Assembly: GCF_051401765.1 (NCBI RefSeq)
Contig: NW_027480449.1
Coordinates: 3,348,001 to 3,412,000, forward strand
From: Calliopsis andreniformis
Taxonomy: Eukaryota > Arthropoda > Insecta > Hymenoptera > Andrenidae
Direction of reading: 5' to 3'
Length of the DNA: 64,000 nucleotides
Shown here: positions 11,625 through 24,500 of the stretch, in pieces
Layout: each line of letters starts with the position of its first letter
Numbering within the stretch: position 1 is the first letter of the stretch
Made by a program: the position numbers and the translations under genes
The notes under the pieces: generated by a model
The model's database searches: none
What the model was told of the DNA's origin: nothing
The model's input: only the letters and a program-made list of their open reading frames with translations

Positions 11625-13798
11625 TCCAGGATTGAGGATTCAAGATTGAGTATTGAGGGTTGAAGATTGAGGATTGAGGATTGAGGATTGAGGATTGAGG
11701 ATATTCTATTGAGGATTGGGGATTGACAATTGATTGTTGAGGACTGCGGGCTGAAGATTGAGGATTCAGGATTGAGGATTCGGGATTGAGGTTTGAGGAC
11801 TGAGGATTGAGGGTTGAGGATTGAGGATTGAGGATTGACGCTTGAGGATTGACGGTTGAGGATGGAGGATTGAAGAGAGAGGACTGAGTGTTGGGGATTG
11901 AGTGTTGAGAATAGATGTTTGAGGATTGAGGTTCGATTATTGAATATTGTGGATTGAGTATTGAACCGTGAGAATTCAGGATATACTATTGAGTATTGAG
12001 AATTGAGGATAGATGGTTGAGTATTGAGGACTGATGGGTCAGGGTTGAGGATTGAGGCTTGTGGATGGAAGACGAGGACTGAGGGTTGAGTATTGATGTT
12101 TGAGGTCTGAGGATTGAGGATTGAGGATTGAAGAATGAGGGTTGAGGATTGAGGATTGAGGATTGAAGACTGAGTATTGAGGATTGAAGATTGAGGATTG
12201 AGGATTGAAGATTGAGTATTGAGGATTGAAGATTGAGGATTGAGGATTGAGGATTGAGGATTGAGTATCGACGATGAGGGTTGAGGGTTGAGGATAGAGG
12301 TTTGAGGACTGAGGACTGAGGATTGAGTATTGAGAATTGAGGATTGAGGATTGAGGATTGAGGATTGAGGATTGGGTATTGAGGATTGAAGAATGAGGAT
12401 TGAGGATTGAGGATTGAGGATTGAGGTATGAAGATTGAGGACTGAGGATCCAGGATTGAGGATTGAAGATTGAGTATTGAGGATTGAAGATTGAGAATTG
12501 AGGATTGAGGACTGAGGACTGGGGACTGAGTGTTGAGGGTTGAGTGATGAGAATTGATGTTTGTGGATAGAGATTTGAAGATTGCAGATTGAGCATTGCG
12601 TATTGAAAGCTCTGAAGTGAGGATATTCTATCGAGGGTTGAGGATCGACAACTTATTGTTGAGCACTGAGTGCTGGAGGTTGAGGATTCAGTATTGAGGA
12701 TTCAGGATTGTGGTTTGAGGACTGAGGATTGAGGATTGAGGATTGAGGATTGAGTATTGAGGATTGAGGATTGAGGATTGAAGATTGATGATTGGGTATT
12801 GAGGACTGAACATTGAGGATTGAGGATTGATGATAGAGGTTTGAGGATTGAGGTTTGAGGACTGAGGACTGAGGACTGGGGACTGAGTGTTGAGGGTTGA
12901 GTGATGAGAATTGATGTTTGTGGATAGAGATTTGAAGATTGCAGATTGAGCATTGCGTATTGAAAGCTCTGAAGTGAGGATATTCTATCGAGGGTTGAGG
13001 ATCGACAACTTATTGTTGAGCACTGAGTGCTGGAGGTTGAGGATTCAGGATTGAGGATTCAGGATTGTGGTTTGAGGACTGAGGATTGAGGATTGAGGAT
13101 TGAGGATTGAGTATTGAGGATTGAGGATTGAGGATTGAAGATTGATGATTGGGTATTGAGGACTGAACATTGAGGATTGAGGATTGAGGATTGAGGATTG
13201 AGGATTGAGGATTGAGGATTGAGGATTGAAGATTGATGATTGGGTAATGAGGATTGAACATTGAGGATTGAGGATTGAGGATTGAGGATTGAGGATTGAG
13301 GATTGAGGATTGAGGATTGAAGATTGAATATTGATGATTGAAGATTGAGGATTGAGGATTGAGTGTTGTGGATTGAGGACGAGGACAGAGGGCTGAGTAT
13401 TGATGTTTGAGGTCTGAGGATTGAGGATTGAGGATTGAGGATTGAGGATTGAAGATTGATGATTGGGTATTGAGGATTGAGAACTGGGGATTGAGGATTG
13501 AGGATTGAAGATTGAGGATTCGGTATTGAGGATTGAAGAATGAGGATTGAGGATTGCGGATTGAGGATTGAGGATTGAAGATTGAGTATTGAGGATTGAA
13601 GATTGAGGATTGAGGATTGAGTATTGAGGATTGAGGATTGAGGATTGAGGATTGAATATTGATGATTGGGTATTGAGGATTGAACATTGAGGATTGAGGA
13701 TTGAGGATTGAGGATTGAGGATTGAGGATTGAAGATTGAATATTGATGATTGAAGATTGAGGATTGAGGATTGAGTGTTGTGGATTGAGGACGATGAC
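11625..13798. repeat. 2.2-kb block, second copy (offset 2,544 bp)
   Basis: This is a near-identical copy of 9,081-11,255, starting about 370 bp after the first copy ends. The right edge is at gacgatgactgaggg, where it departs from the first copy. Confidence 0.88.
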
Positions 13799-14233
13799 TG
13801 AGGGCTGAGTATTGATGTTTGAGGTCTGAGGATTGAAGATTGAGGATTGAGAATTGAGGATTGAGGATTGAGGATTGAAGATTGAGGATTGGGTATTGAG
13901 GATTGAAGAATAAGGATTGAGGATTGAGGATTGAGGATTGAGTATTGAAGATTGAGTATTGAGGATTGAAGATTGAGGACTGAGTATTGAGGGTTGAGGA
14001 TTGAGGGTTGAGGACTGACGCTTGAGGATTGAGGGTTGCGGATGGAGGATTGAAGATAGAGGACTGAGTGTTGGGGATTGTGTGTTGAGAATAGATGTTT
14101 GAGGATTGAGGTTTGATTATTGAATATTGTGGATTGAGTATTGAACCATGAGAATTCAGGATTTTCTATTGAGTATTGTGAATTGAGGATAGATGGATGA
14201 GTATTGAGGATTGATGGTTGAGGGTTGAGGATT

Positions 14234-16027
14234 GAGGATTGAGGATTGAGGATTGAAGATTGAGGATTGGGTATTGAGGATCGAAGAATGAGGATTGAGG
14301 ATTGAGCATGGAGGATTGAATACTTAAGATTGAGTATTGAGGATTGAAGATTGACGATTGAGGATTGAGCATTGAGGTTTGAAGATTGAGGATTGAGGAT
14401 CGACGATTGAGGATTGAGGATTGAGGATTGATGATTGAGTATTGAGGGTTGAAGACTGAGTATTGAGGATTGAACATTGAGGATTGAGGATTGAGGATTG
14501 AGGATTGTCGATGAGGGCTGAGGGTTGAGGATTGTGGTTTGAGGACTGAGGACTGAGGATTGGGGATTGAGAATTGAGGATTGAGGATTGAGGATAGAAG
14601 ATTGAGGATTGGGTATTGAGGATTGAAGAATGAGGATTGAGGATTGAGCATTGAGGATTGAGTATTGAAGATTGAGTATTGAGGATTGAAGATTGACGAT
14701 TGAGGATTGAGCATTGAGGATTGAAGATTGAGGATTAAGGTTTGAGGATTGGGGATTGAGGATCTAGGATTGTAGATTGATTATTGAGGATTGACGATTG
14801 AGGATACAGAATTGAGGCTTGAGGACTGAGGATTGGCGATTGAAGATTGAGTATTGAGGATTGAGGATTGAGGATTGAAGATTGAGGATTGAGGATTGAA
14901 GATTGAGTATTGAGGATTGAAAGTTGAGGATTGAGGATTGAGAATTGAGGGTTGAGGATTGAAGATTGAGGATTGGGGATTGAGGATTGACGATTGAGGT
15001 TTGAGTATTGAGGATTGAGAATTGAGGATTGAGGATTGAAGATTGGGTATTGAGGATTGAAGATTGAGGATTGAGGATTGAGGATTGAAGATTGAGGTCT
15101 GAGTATTGAGGGTTGAGTGATGGGGATTGATTATCGTGGATTGAGATTTGAAGATTGAAGAATGGGGATTGAGTATTGAAAACTGTGAATTGAGGATATT
15201 CTATTGAGTATTGGGGATTGACAATTGATTGTTGAGGACTGCGGGCTGAAGATTGAGAGTTCAGGATTGAGGATTCGGGATTGAGGTTTGAGGTCTGAGG
15301 ATTGAGGATTGAGGATTGAAGAATGAGGATTGAGGATTGAGGATTGAGGATTGATGACTGAGTATTGAGGATTGAAGATTGAGGATTGAGGATTGAAGAT
15401 TGAGTATTGAGGATTGAAGATTGAGGACTGAGGATTGAGGATTGAGGATTGAGGATTGACGATGAGGGCTGAGGGTTGAGGATTGAGGTTTGAGGTCTGA
15501 GGACTTAGGATTGAGGGCTGAGAATTGAGGATTGAGGATTGAGGATTGAAGATTGAGGATTGGGTATTGAGGATTGAAGAATGAGGATTGAGGATTGAGT
15601 ATTGAGGCTTGAGGTATGAAGATTGAGGATTGAGGATCCAGGATTGAGGATTGAAGATTGAGTATTGAGGATTGAAGATTGAGGATTGAGGATTGAGGAT
15701 TGAGGATTGAGGATTGAAGATTGAGGATTGGGGACTGAGTGTTGAGGGTTGAGTGATGAGAATTGATGTTTGTGGATAGAGATTTGAAGATTGCAGGTTG
15801 AGCATTGCGTATTGAAAGCTCTGAAGTGAGGATATTCTATTGAGGATTGAGGATCGACAACTTATTGTTGAGCACTGAGTGCTGGAGGTTGAGGCTTCAG
15901 GATTGAGGATTCAGGATTGTGGTTTGAGGACTGAGGATTGAGGATTGAGGATTGAGGATTGAGGATTGAGGATTGAGGATTGAGGATTGAAGATTGATGA
16001 TTGGGTATTGAGGATTGAACATTGAGG
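14234..16027. repeat. 1.8-kb duplicated block, second copy
   Basis: This matches 560-2353 at offset 13,674 and about 18,212-20,005 at offset 3,978. Landmarks are the tcgaagaatg variant (607 and 14,281), the A core (1521 and 15,195) and the C core (2157 and 15,831). The match ends where the first copy continues as plain heptamers and this copy switches to gagggttgagg. Confidence 0.85.
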
Positions 16028-17710
16028 GTTGAGGATTGAGGTTTGAGGACTGAGGACTGAGGATTGAGGATTGAGAATTGAGGATTGAGGATTGACGCTT
16101 GAGGATTGAGGGTTGAGGATGGAGGATTGAAGAGAGAGGACTGAGTGTTGGGGACTGAGTGTTGAGAATAGATGTTTGAGTATTGAGGCTTGATTATTGA
16201 ATATTGTGGATTGAGTATTGTACCGTGAGAACTCAGGATATTCTATTCAGTATTGAGAATTGAGGATAGATGGTTGAGTATTGAGAATTGATGGTTGAGG
16301 GTTGAGGATTGAGGGTTGTGGATTGAGGACGAGAACTGAGGATTGAGTATTGATGTTTGAGGTCTGAGGATTGAGGATTGAGAATTGAGGATTAAGGATT
16401 GAGGATTGAGGATTGAAGATTGATGATTGGGTATTGAGGATTGAAAAATAAGTATTGAGGATTGAGGATTGAGGATTGAGGATTGAGGATTGAAGATTGA
16501 GTATTGAGGATTGAAGATTGATGGTTGAGGATTGAGGATTGAAGACTGAGGATTTGGGACTAAGGATTGAAGATTGAGGATCGAGGATTGAGGATTGAGG
16601 ATTGAGGATTGAGGATTGAGGATTGAAGATTGAGGATTGGGTATTGAGGATCGAAGAATGAGGATTGAGGATTGAGCATGGAGGATTGAATATTTAAGAT
16701 TGAGTATTGAGGATTGAAGATTGACGATTGAGGATTGAGCATTGAGGTTTGAAGATTGAGGATTGAGGATCGACGATTGAGGATTGAGGATTGAGGATTG
16801 ATGATTGAGTATTGAGGGTTGAAGACTGAGTATTGAGGATTGAACATTGAGGATTGAGGATTGAGGATTGAGGATTGTCGATGAGAGCTGAGGGTTGAGG
16901 AATGTGGTTTGAGGACTGAGGACTGAGGATTGGTGATTGAGAATTGAGGATTGAGGATTGAGGATAGAAGATTGAGGATTGGGTATTGAGGATTGAAGAA
17001 TGAGGATTGAGGATTGAGCATTGAGGATTGAGTATTGAAGATTGAGTATTGAGGATTGAAGATTGACGATTGAGGATTGAGCATTGAGGATTGAAGATTG
17101 AGGATTGAGGATTGATTATTGAGGATTGAGTGTTGAGGATTGATGATTGAGTATTGAGGATTGAAGATTGAGTATTGAGGATTGAAGATTGAGTCTTGAG
17201 GATTGAAGAGTGAGGATTGAGGATTGAGGATTGAGGATTGAGGTTTGAGGATTGAGGATTGAAGATTGAGGATTGATGATTGAGGATTGAGGATTGAGGA
17301 TTGAGGATTGAGGATTGAGGACTGAGGATTGAAGATTGAGTATTGAGGATTGAAGACTGAGGATTGAGGAATGAGGACTGAGGATTGAGGATGAGGGCTG
17401 AGGGTTGGGGATTGAGGTTTCAGGACTGAGGACTGAGGATTGAGGGTTGAGAGTTGAGGATTGAGGATTCAGGATAGAAGATTGAGGATTGGGTATTGAG
17501 GATTGAAGAGTGAGGATTGAGGATTGAAGATTGAGGATTGAGGATTGAAGATTGAGTATTGAGGATTGAAGATTGAGGATTGAGGATCTAGGATTGAGGA
17601 TTGAGGATTGAGGATTGAGGATTGAAGATTGAGTATTGAGGATTGAAGATTGAGGACTGGGTATTGAGGATTGAAGATTGAGGATTAAGGATTAAGGTTT
17701 GGGGATTGAG

Positions 17711-17740
17711 GATCTAGGATTGGAGATTGATTATTGAGGA
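17711..17740. repeat. gatctagg module (type example)
   Basis: A second recurrent variant, gatctagg followed by attggagattgattattg, is found apart from the gatattct cores. Other copies start near 1087, 14761, 18739, 20089, 23834, 28032, 31643, 35106, 35637, 36762, 37614, 38976, 42249, 44805, 49741 and 52297. In zone 3 it often lies 310-345 bp before a B core. It supplies a TAG stop to minus-strand frames and so limits many of the spurious open frames. Confidence 0.75.
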
Positions 17741-17811
17741 TTGAGGATTGAGGATTCGGAATTGAGGTTTGAGGACTGAGGACTGACGATAGAAGATTGA
17801 GTATTGAGGAT

Positions 17812-20024
17812 TGAGGATTGAAGATTGAGGATTGGGGACTGAGTGTTGAGGGTTGAGTGATGAGAATTGATGTTTGTGGATAGAGATTTGAAGATTGCAG
17901 ATTGAGCATTTCGTATTGAAAGCTCTGAAGTGAGGATATTCTATCGAGGATTGAGGATCGACAACTAATTGTTGAGCACTGAGTGCTGGAGGTTGAGGCT
18001 TCAGGATTGAGGATTCAGGATTGTGGTTTGAGGACTGAGGATTGAGGATTGAGGATTGAGGATTGAGGATTGAGGATTGAGGATTGAGGATTAAGGATTG
18101 AAGATTGAGTATTGAGGATTGAAGATTGATGGTTGAGGATTGAGGATTGAAGACTGAGGATTTGGGACTAAGGATTGAAGATTGAGGATCGAGGATTGAG
18201 GATTGAGGATTGAGGATTGAGGATTGAGGATTGAAGATTGAGGATTGGGTATTGAGGATCGAAGAATGAGGATTGAGGATTGAGCATGGAGGATTGAATA
18301 CTTAAGATTGAGTATTGAGGATTGAAGATTGACGATTGAGGATTGAGCATTGAGGTTTGAAGATTGAGGATTGAGGATCGACGATTGAGGATTGAGGATT
18401 GAGGATTGATGATTGAGTATTGAGGGTGGAAGACTGAGTATTGAGGATTGAACATTGAGGATTGAGGATTGAGGATTGAGGATTGTCGATGAGGGCTGAG
18501 GGTTGAGGATTGTGGTTTGAGGACTGAGGACTGAGGATTGGGGATTGAGAATTGAGGATTGAGGATTGAGGATAGAAGATTGAGGATTGGCTATTGAGGA
18601 TTGAAGAATGAGGATTGAGGATTGAGCATTGAGGATTGAGTATTGAAGATTGAGTATTGAGGATTGAAGATTGACGATTGAGGATTGAGCATTGAGGATT
18701 GAAGATTGAGGATTAAGGATTGAGGATTGGGGATTGAGGATCTAGGATTGTAGATTGATTATTGAGGATTGAAAATTGACGATACAGAATTGAGGCTTGA
18801 GGACTGAGGATTGGCGATTGAAGATTGAGTATTGAGGATTGAGGATTGAGGATTGAAGATTGAGGATTGAGGATTGAAGATTGAGTATTGAGGATTGAAA
18901 GTTGAGGATTGAGGATTGAGAATTGAGGGTTGAGGATTGAAGATTGAGGATTGGGGATTGAGGATTGACGATTGAGGTTTGAGTATTGAGGATTGAGAAT
19001 TGAGGATTGAGGATTGAAGATTGGGTATTGAGGATTGAAGATTGAGGATTGAGGATTGAGGATTGAAGATTGAGGTCTGAGTATTGAGGGTTGAGTGATG
19101 GAGATTGATTATCGTGGATTGAGATTTGTAGATTGAAGAATGGGGATTGAGTATTGAAAACTGTGAATTGAGGATATTCTATTGAGGATTGGGGATTGAC
19201 AATTGATTGTTGAGGACTGCGGGCTGAAGATTGAGAGTACAGGATTGAGGATTCGGGATTGAGGTTTGAGGTCTGAGGATTGAGGATTGAGGATTGAAGA
19301 ATGAGGATTGAGGATTGAGGATTGAGGATTGATGACTGAGTATTGAGGATTGAAGATTGAGGATTGAGGATTGAAGATTGAGTATTGAGGATTGAAGATT
19401 GAGGACTGAGGATTGAGGATTGAGGATTGAGGATTGACGATGAGGGCTGAGGGTTGAGGATTGAGGTTTGAGGTCTGAGGACTTAGGATTGAGGGCTGAG
19501 AATTGAGGATTGAGGATTGAGGATTGAAGATTGAGGATTGGGTATTGAGGATTGAAGAATGAGGATTGAGGATTGAGTATTGAGGATTGAGGTATGAAGA
19601 TTGAGGATTGAGGATCCAGGATTGAGGATTGAAGATTGAGTATTGAGGATTGAAGATTGAGGATTGAGGATTGAGGATTGAGGATTGAGGATTGAAGATT
19701 GAGGATTGGGGACTGAGTGTTGAGGGTTGAGTGATGAGAATTGATGTTTGTGGATAGAGATTTGAAGATTGCAGGTTGAGCATTGCGTATTGAAAGCTCT
19801 GAAGTGAGGATATTCTATTGAGGATTGAGGATCGACAACTTATTGTTGAGCACTGAGTGCTGGAGGTTGAGGCTTCAGGATTGAGGATTCAGGATTGTGG
19901 TTTGAGGACTGAGGATTGAGGATTGAGGATTGAGGATTGAGGATTGAGGATTGAGGATTGAGGATTGAAGATTGATGATTGGGTATTGAGGATTGAACAT
20001 TGAGGATTGAGGATTGAGGATTGA
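17812..20024. repeat. 2.2-kb duplicated block, third copy
   Basis: This is a copy of 160-2372 at offset 17,652. The left edge is inside a shared gattgggg stretch, and upstream of it the two loci differ. The right edge lies just after the gaacattgagg variant, beyond which this copy passes to a gactgggt module. Confidence 0.85.
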
Positions 20025-20827
20025 AGATTGAGGACTGGGTATTGAGGATTGAAGATTGAGGATTAAGGATTAAGGTTTGGGGATTGAGGATCTAGGATTG
20101 GAGATTGATTATTGAGGATTGAGGATTGAGGATTCGGAATTGAGGTTTGAGGACTGAGGACTGACGATAGAAGATTGAGTATTGAGGATTGACGATTGAA
20201 GATTGAGGATTGGGGACTGAGTGTTGAGGGTTGAGTGATGAGAATTGATGTTTGTGGATAGAGATTTGAAGATTGCAGATTGAGCATTTCGTATTGAAAG
20301 CTCTGAAGTGAGGATATTCTATTGAGGATTGAGGATCGACAACTTATTGTTGAGCACTGAGTGCTGGAGGTTGAGGATTCAGCATTGAGGATTCAGGATT
20401 GTGGTTTGAGGACTGAGGATTGAGGATTGAGGCTTGAGGATTGAGGATTGAGGATTGAGGATTGAGGATTGAGGATTGAAGATTGATGATTGGGTAATGA
20501 GGATTGAACATTGAGGATTGAGGATTAAGGATTGAGGATTGAGGATTGAGGATTGAGGATTGAAGATTGAATATTGATGATTGAAGATTGAGGATTGAGG
20601 ATTGAGTGTTGTGGATTGAGGACGTGGACAGAGGGCTGAGTATTGATGTTTGAGGTCTGAGGATTGAGGATTGAGGATTGAGGATTGAGGATTGAAGATT
20701 GATGATTGGGTATTGAGGTTTGAGAACTGAGGATTGAGGATTGAGGATTGAAGATTGAGGATTGGGTATTGAGGATTGAAGAATGAGGATTGAGGATTGC
20801 GGATTGAGGATTGAGGATTGAAGATTG

Positions 20828-21385
20828 AGTATTGAGGATTGAAGGTTGAGGATTGAGGATTGAGGATTGAGGATTGAGTATTGAGGATTGAGGTATGAAG
20901 ATTGAGGATTGAGGATCCAGGATTGAGGATTGAAGATTGTGTATTCAGGATTGAAGATTGAGGATTGAGGATTGAGGATTGAGAATTGAGGATTGAAGAT
21001 TGAGGATTGGGGACTGAGTGTTGAGGGTTGAGTGATGAGAATTGATGTTTGTGGATAGAGATTTGAAGATTGCAGATTGAGCATTGCGTATTGAAAGCTC
21101 TGAAGTGAGGATATTCTATCGAGGATTGAGGATCGACAACTAATTGTTGAGCACTGAGTGCTGGAGGTTGAGGCTTCAGGATTGAGGATTCAGGATTGTG
21201 GTTTGAGGACTGAGGATTGAGGATTGAGGATTGAGGATTGAGGATTGAGGATTGAGGATTGAGGATTAAGGATTGAAGATTGAGTATTGAGGATTGAAGA
21301 TTGATGGTTGAGGATTGAGGATTGAAGACTGAGGATTTGGGACTAAGGATTGAAGATTGAGGATCGAGGATTGAGGATTGAGGAT
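20828..21385. repeat. Copy of the window-start block, joined to a foreign module
   Basis: This is a copy of 1-558 at offset 20,827. Immediately after it, at about 21,387, the sequence switches to the gacgatgag module that in zone 1 normally sits near 1,784. The join is within the 7-bp register, so it looks like recombination between two heptamer runs. Confidence 0.75.
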
Positions 21386-21386
21386 T

Positions 21387-21944
21387 GACGATGAGGGCTG
21401 AGGGTTGAGGATTGAGGTTTGAGGTCTGAGGACTTAGGATTGAGGGCTGAGAATTGAGGATTGAGGATTGAGGATTGAAGATTGAGGATTGGGTATTGAG
21501 GATTGAAGAATGAGGATTGAGGATTGAGTATTGAGGATTGAGGTATGAAGATTGAGGATTGAGGATCCAGGATTGAGGATTGAAGATTGAGTATTGAGGA
21601 TTGAAGATTGAGGATTGAGGATTGAGGATTGAGGATTGAGGATTGAGGATTGAGGATTGAGGATTGACGATGAGGGCTGAGGGTTGAGGATTGAGGTTTG
21701 AGGTCTGAGGACTTAGGATTGAGGGCTGAGAATTGAGGATTGAGGATTGAGGATTGAAGATTGAGGATTGGGTATTGAGGATTGAAGAATGAGGATTGAG
21801 GATTGAGTATTGAGGATTGAGGTATGAATATTGAGGATTGAGGATCCAGGATTGAGGATTGAAGATTGAGTATTGAGGATTGAAGATTGAGGATTGAGGA
21901 TTGAGGATTGAGGATTGAGGATTGAAGACTGAGGATTGGGGACT
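21387..21944. repeat. 279-bp tandem duplication
   Basis: The gacg landmark at 21,387 recurs at 21,666, and gatccagg at 21,564 recurs at 21,843, both 279 bp apart. 279 is 40 heptamers minus one base, and each copy contains one hexamer slip (gacgat before gagggct), which accounts for the missing base. The pair lies at the left side of the 1.1-kb block at 21,637-22,721. Confidence 0.8.
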
Positions 21945-22721
21945 GAGTGTTGAGGGTTGAGTGATGAGAATTGATGTTTGTGGATAGAGATTTGAAGATT
22001 GCAGGTTGAGCATTGCGTATTGAAAGCTCTGAAGTGAGGATATTCTATTGAGGATTGAGGATCGACAACTTATTGTTGAGCACTGAGTGCTGGAGGTTGA
22101 GGCTTCAGGATTGAGGATTCAGGATTGTGGTTTGAAGACTGAGGATTGAGGATTGAGGATTGAGGATTGAGGATTGAGGATTGAGGATTGAGGATTGGAG
22201 ATTGATGATTGGGTATTGAGGATTGAACATTGAGGATTGAGGATTGAGGATTGAGGATTGAGGATTGAGGATTGAGGATTGAAGATTGAATATTGATGAT
22301 TGAAGATTGAGCATTGAGGATTGAGTGTTGTGGATTGAGAACGAGGACAGAGGGCTGAGTATTGATGTTTGAGGTCTGAGGATTGAGGACTGAGGACTGA
22401 GGATTGAGGATTGAGAATTGAGGATTGACTATTGTGGATTGAAGATTGAGGATTGAGGATTGAGGGTTGAGGATTGAGGATTGAGGATCGAGGATTGAAG
22501 ATTAAGGATTGGGGACTGAGTGTTGAGGGTTGAGTGTTGAGAATTGATGTTTGTGGATAGAGATCTGAAGATTGCAGATTGAGCATTGCGTATTGAAAGC
22601 TCTGAAGTGAGGATATTCTATCGAGGATTGAGGATCGACAACTAATTGTTGAGCACTGAGTGCTGGAGGTTGAGGCTTCAGGATTGAGGATTCAGGATTG
22701 TGGTTTGAGGACTGAGGATTG
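21637..22721. repeat. 1.1-kb duplicated block, second copy
   Basis: This matches 1,755-2,839 at offset 19,882 with scattered single-base changes, for example agatctgaag in place of agatttgaag near 22,561. Confidence 0.8.
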
Positions 22722-24500
22722 AGGATTGAGGATTGAGGATTGAGGATTGAGGACTGAGGATTGAGGGTTGAAGATTGATGATTGGGTATTGAGGATTGAT
22801 CATTGAGGATTGAGGATTGAGGATTGAGGATTGAGGATTGAGGATTGAAGATTGAATATTGATGATTGAAGATTGAGGATTGAGGATTGAGTGTTGTGGA
22901 TTGAGAACGAGGACTGAGGACTGAGGATTGAGGATTGAGAATTGAGGATTGACTATTGTGGATTGAAGATTGAGGATTGAGGATTGAGGGTTGAGGATTG
23001 AGGATTGAGGATCGAGGATTGAAGATTGAAGATTGAGTGTTGAGGATTGAAGATTGAGTATTGAGGACTGAGTGTTGGGGATTGAGTGTTGAGAATAGAT
23101 GTTTGAGGATTGAGGTTCGATTATTGAATATTGTGGATTGAGTATTGAACCGTGAGAATTCAGGATATTCTATTGAGTATTGAGAATTGAGGATAGATCG
23201 TTGAGTATTGAGGATTGATGGTTCAGGGTTGAGGATTGAGGGTTGTGGATTGAGGACGAGGACTGAGGGTTGAGTATTGATGTTTGAGGTCTGAGGACTG
23301 AGGATTGAGGATTGAAGAATGAGGATTGAGGATTGGGCATTGAGGATTGAGTATTGATGATTGAGTATTGAGGATTGAAGATTGACGATTGAGGATTGAG
23401 CATTGAGGATTGAAGATTGAGGATTGAGGATTGATTATTGAGGATTGAGTGTTGAGGATTGATGATTGAGTATTGAGGATTGAAGATTGAGTATTGAGGA
23501 TTGAAGATTGAGTCTTGAGGATTGAAGAGTGAGGATTGAGGATTGAGGATTGAGGATTGAGGTTTGAGGATTGAGGATTGAAGATTGAGGATTGATGATT
23601 GAGGATTGAGGATTGAGGATTGAGGATTGAGGATTGAGGACTGAGGATTGAAGATTGAGTATTGAGGATTGAAGATTGATGTTTGAGGATTGAGGATCGA
23701 GGATGGAGGATGAGGGCTGATGGTTGAGCGTTGAGATTTGAGTATTGAATACTGAGAATTCAGGATATTCTATTGAGTATTGAGAATTGAGGATTGATGG
23801 TTGAGTATTGAGGATTGAGGATTGGGGATTGAGGATCTAGGATTGGAGATTGATTATTGAGGGTTGAAGATTGAGGATTCAGAATTGAGGTTTGAGGACT
23901 GAGGATTGACGATTGAAGATTGAGTATTGAGGATTGAGGATTGAGGGTTGAAGATTGAGGATTGAGGATTGAGGATGAGGGCTGAGGGTTGAAGGTTGAG
24001 TATTGAGTATTGAAGGTTGAGGATTGAGGATTGAGGATTGAGGATTGAGGATTGAGGATTGACGATGAGGGCTGAGGGTTGAGGATTGAGGTTTGAGGAC
24101 TGAGGATTGAGGATTGAGGATTGAAGAATGAGGATTGAGGATTGAGGATTGAGGATTGAAGACTGAGTATTGAGGATTGAAGATTGAGGATTGAGGATTG
24201 AAGATTGAGTATTGAGGATTGAAGATTGAGGATTGAGGATTGAGGATTGAGGATTGAAGAATGAGGATTGAGGATTGAGGATTGAGGATTGAAGACTGAG
24301 TATTGAGGATTGAAGATTGAGGATTGAGGATTGAAGATTGAGTATTGAGGATTGAAGATTGAGGATTGAGGATTGAGGATTGAGGATTGAGGATTGAGGA
24401 TTGAGGTTTGAGGATTGAGGATTGAAGATTGAGGATTGGTGATTGAGGATTGAGGATTGAGGATTGAGGATTGAGGATTGAGGACTGAGTGTTGAGTTTT

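Larger units (their letters stand above)
1..24500. repeat. Zone 1: C/A/B core mosaic
   Basis: This zone is marked by the C-type core, in which GAAAGCT and CTGAAGT precede GAGGATA and TTCTAT. C cores start (gatattct) at about 283, 2157, 2730, 3883, 5574, 8178, 8591, 10078, 10435, 12622, 12979, 15831, 17935, 19809, 20313, 21110, 22039 and 22612. A cores lie at 1521, 4638, 6397, 7228, 9156, 11700, 15195 and 19173. B cores, mostly with the CCGTGAG variant, lie at 2982, 4918, 5853, 6677, 7508, 8870, 9436, 11980, 14160, 16237 and 23164. A D-type core is at 23764. Several 0.3-2.2 kb blocks are repeated within the zone and are listed separately. Plain GAGGATT runs fill the space between cores. Confidence 0.85.

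Noticed and set aside
20379..22013. 544-residue minus-strand open frame, the longest in the window, with NPQSSIL repeats
   Set aside because: It is the heptamer read in threes. The same text occurs in the other minus frames (for example 20,344-21,084), there is no non-repeat domain, and its two similar halves are just the 279-bp tandem copy. Stops come from TTA, CTA and TCA variants on the + strand and starts from CAT variants.
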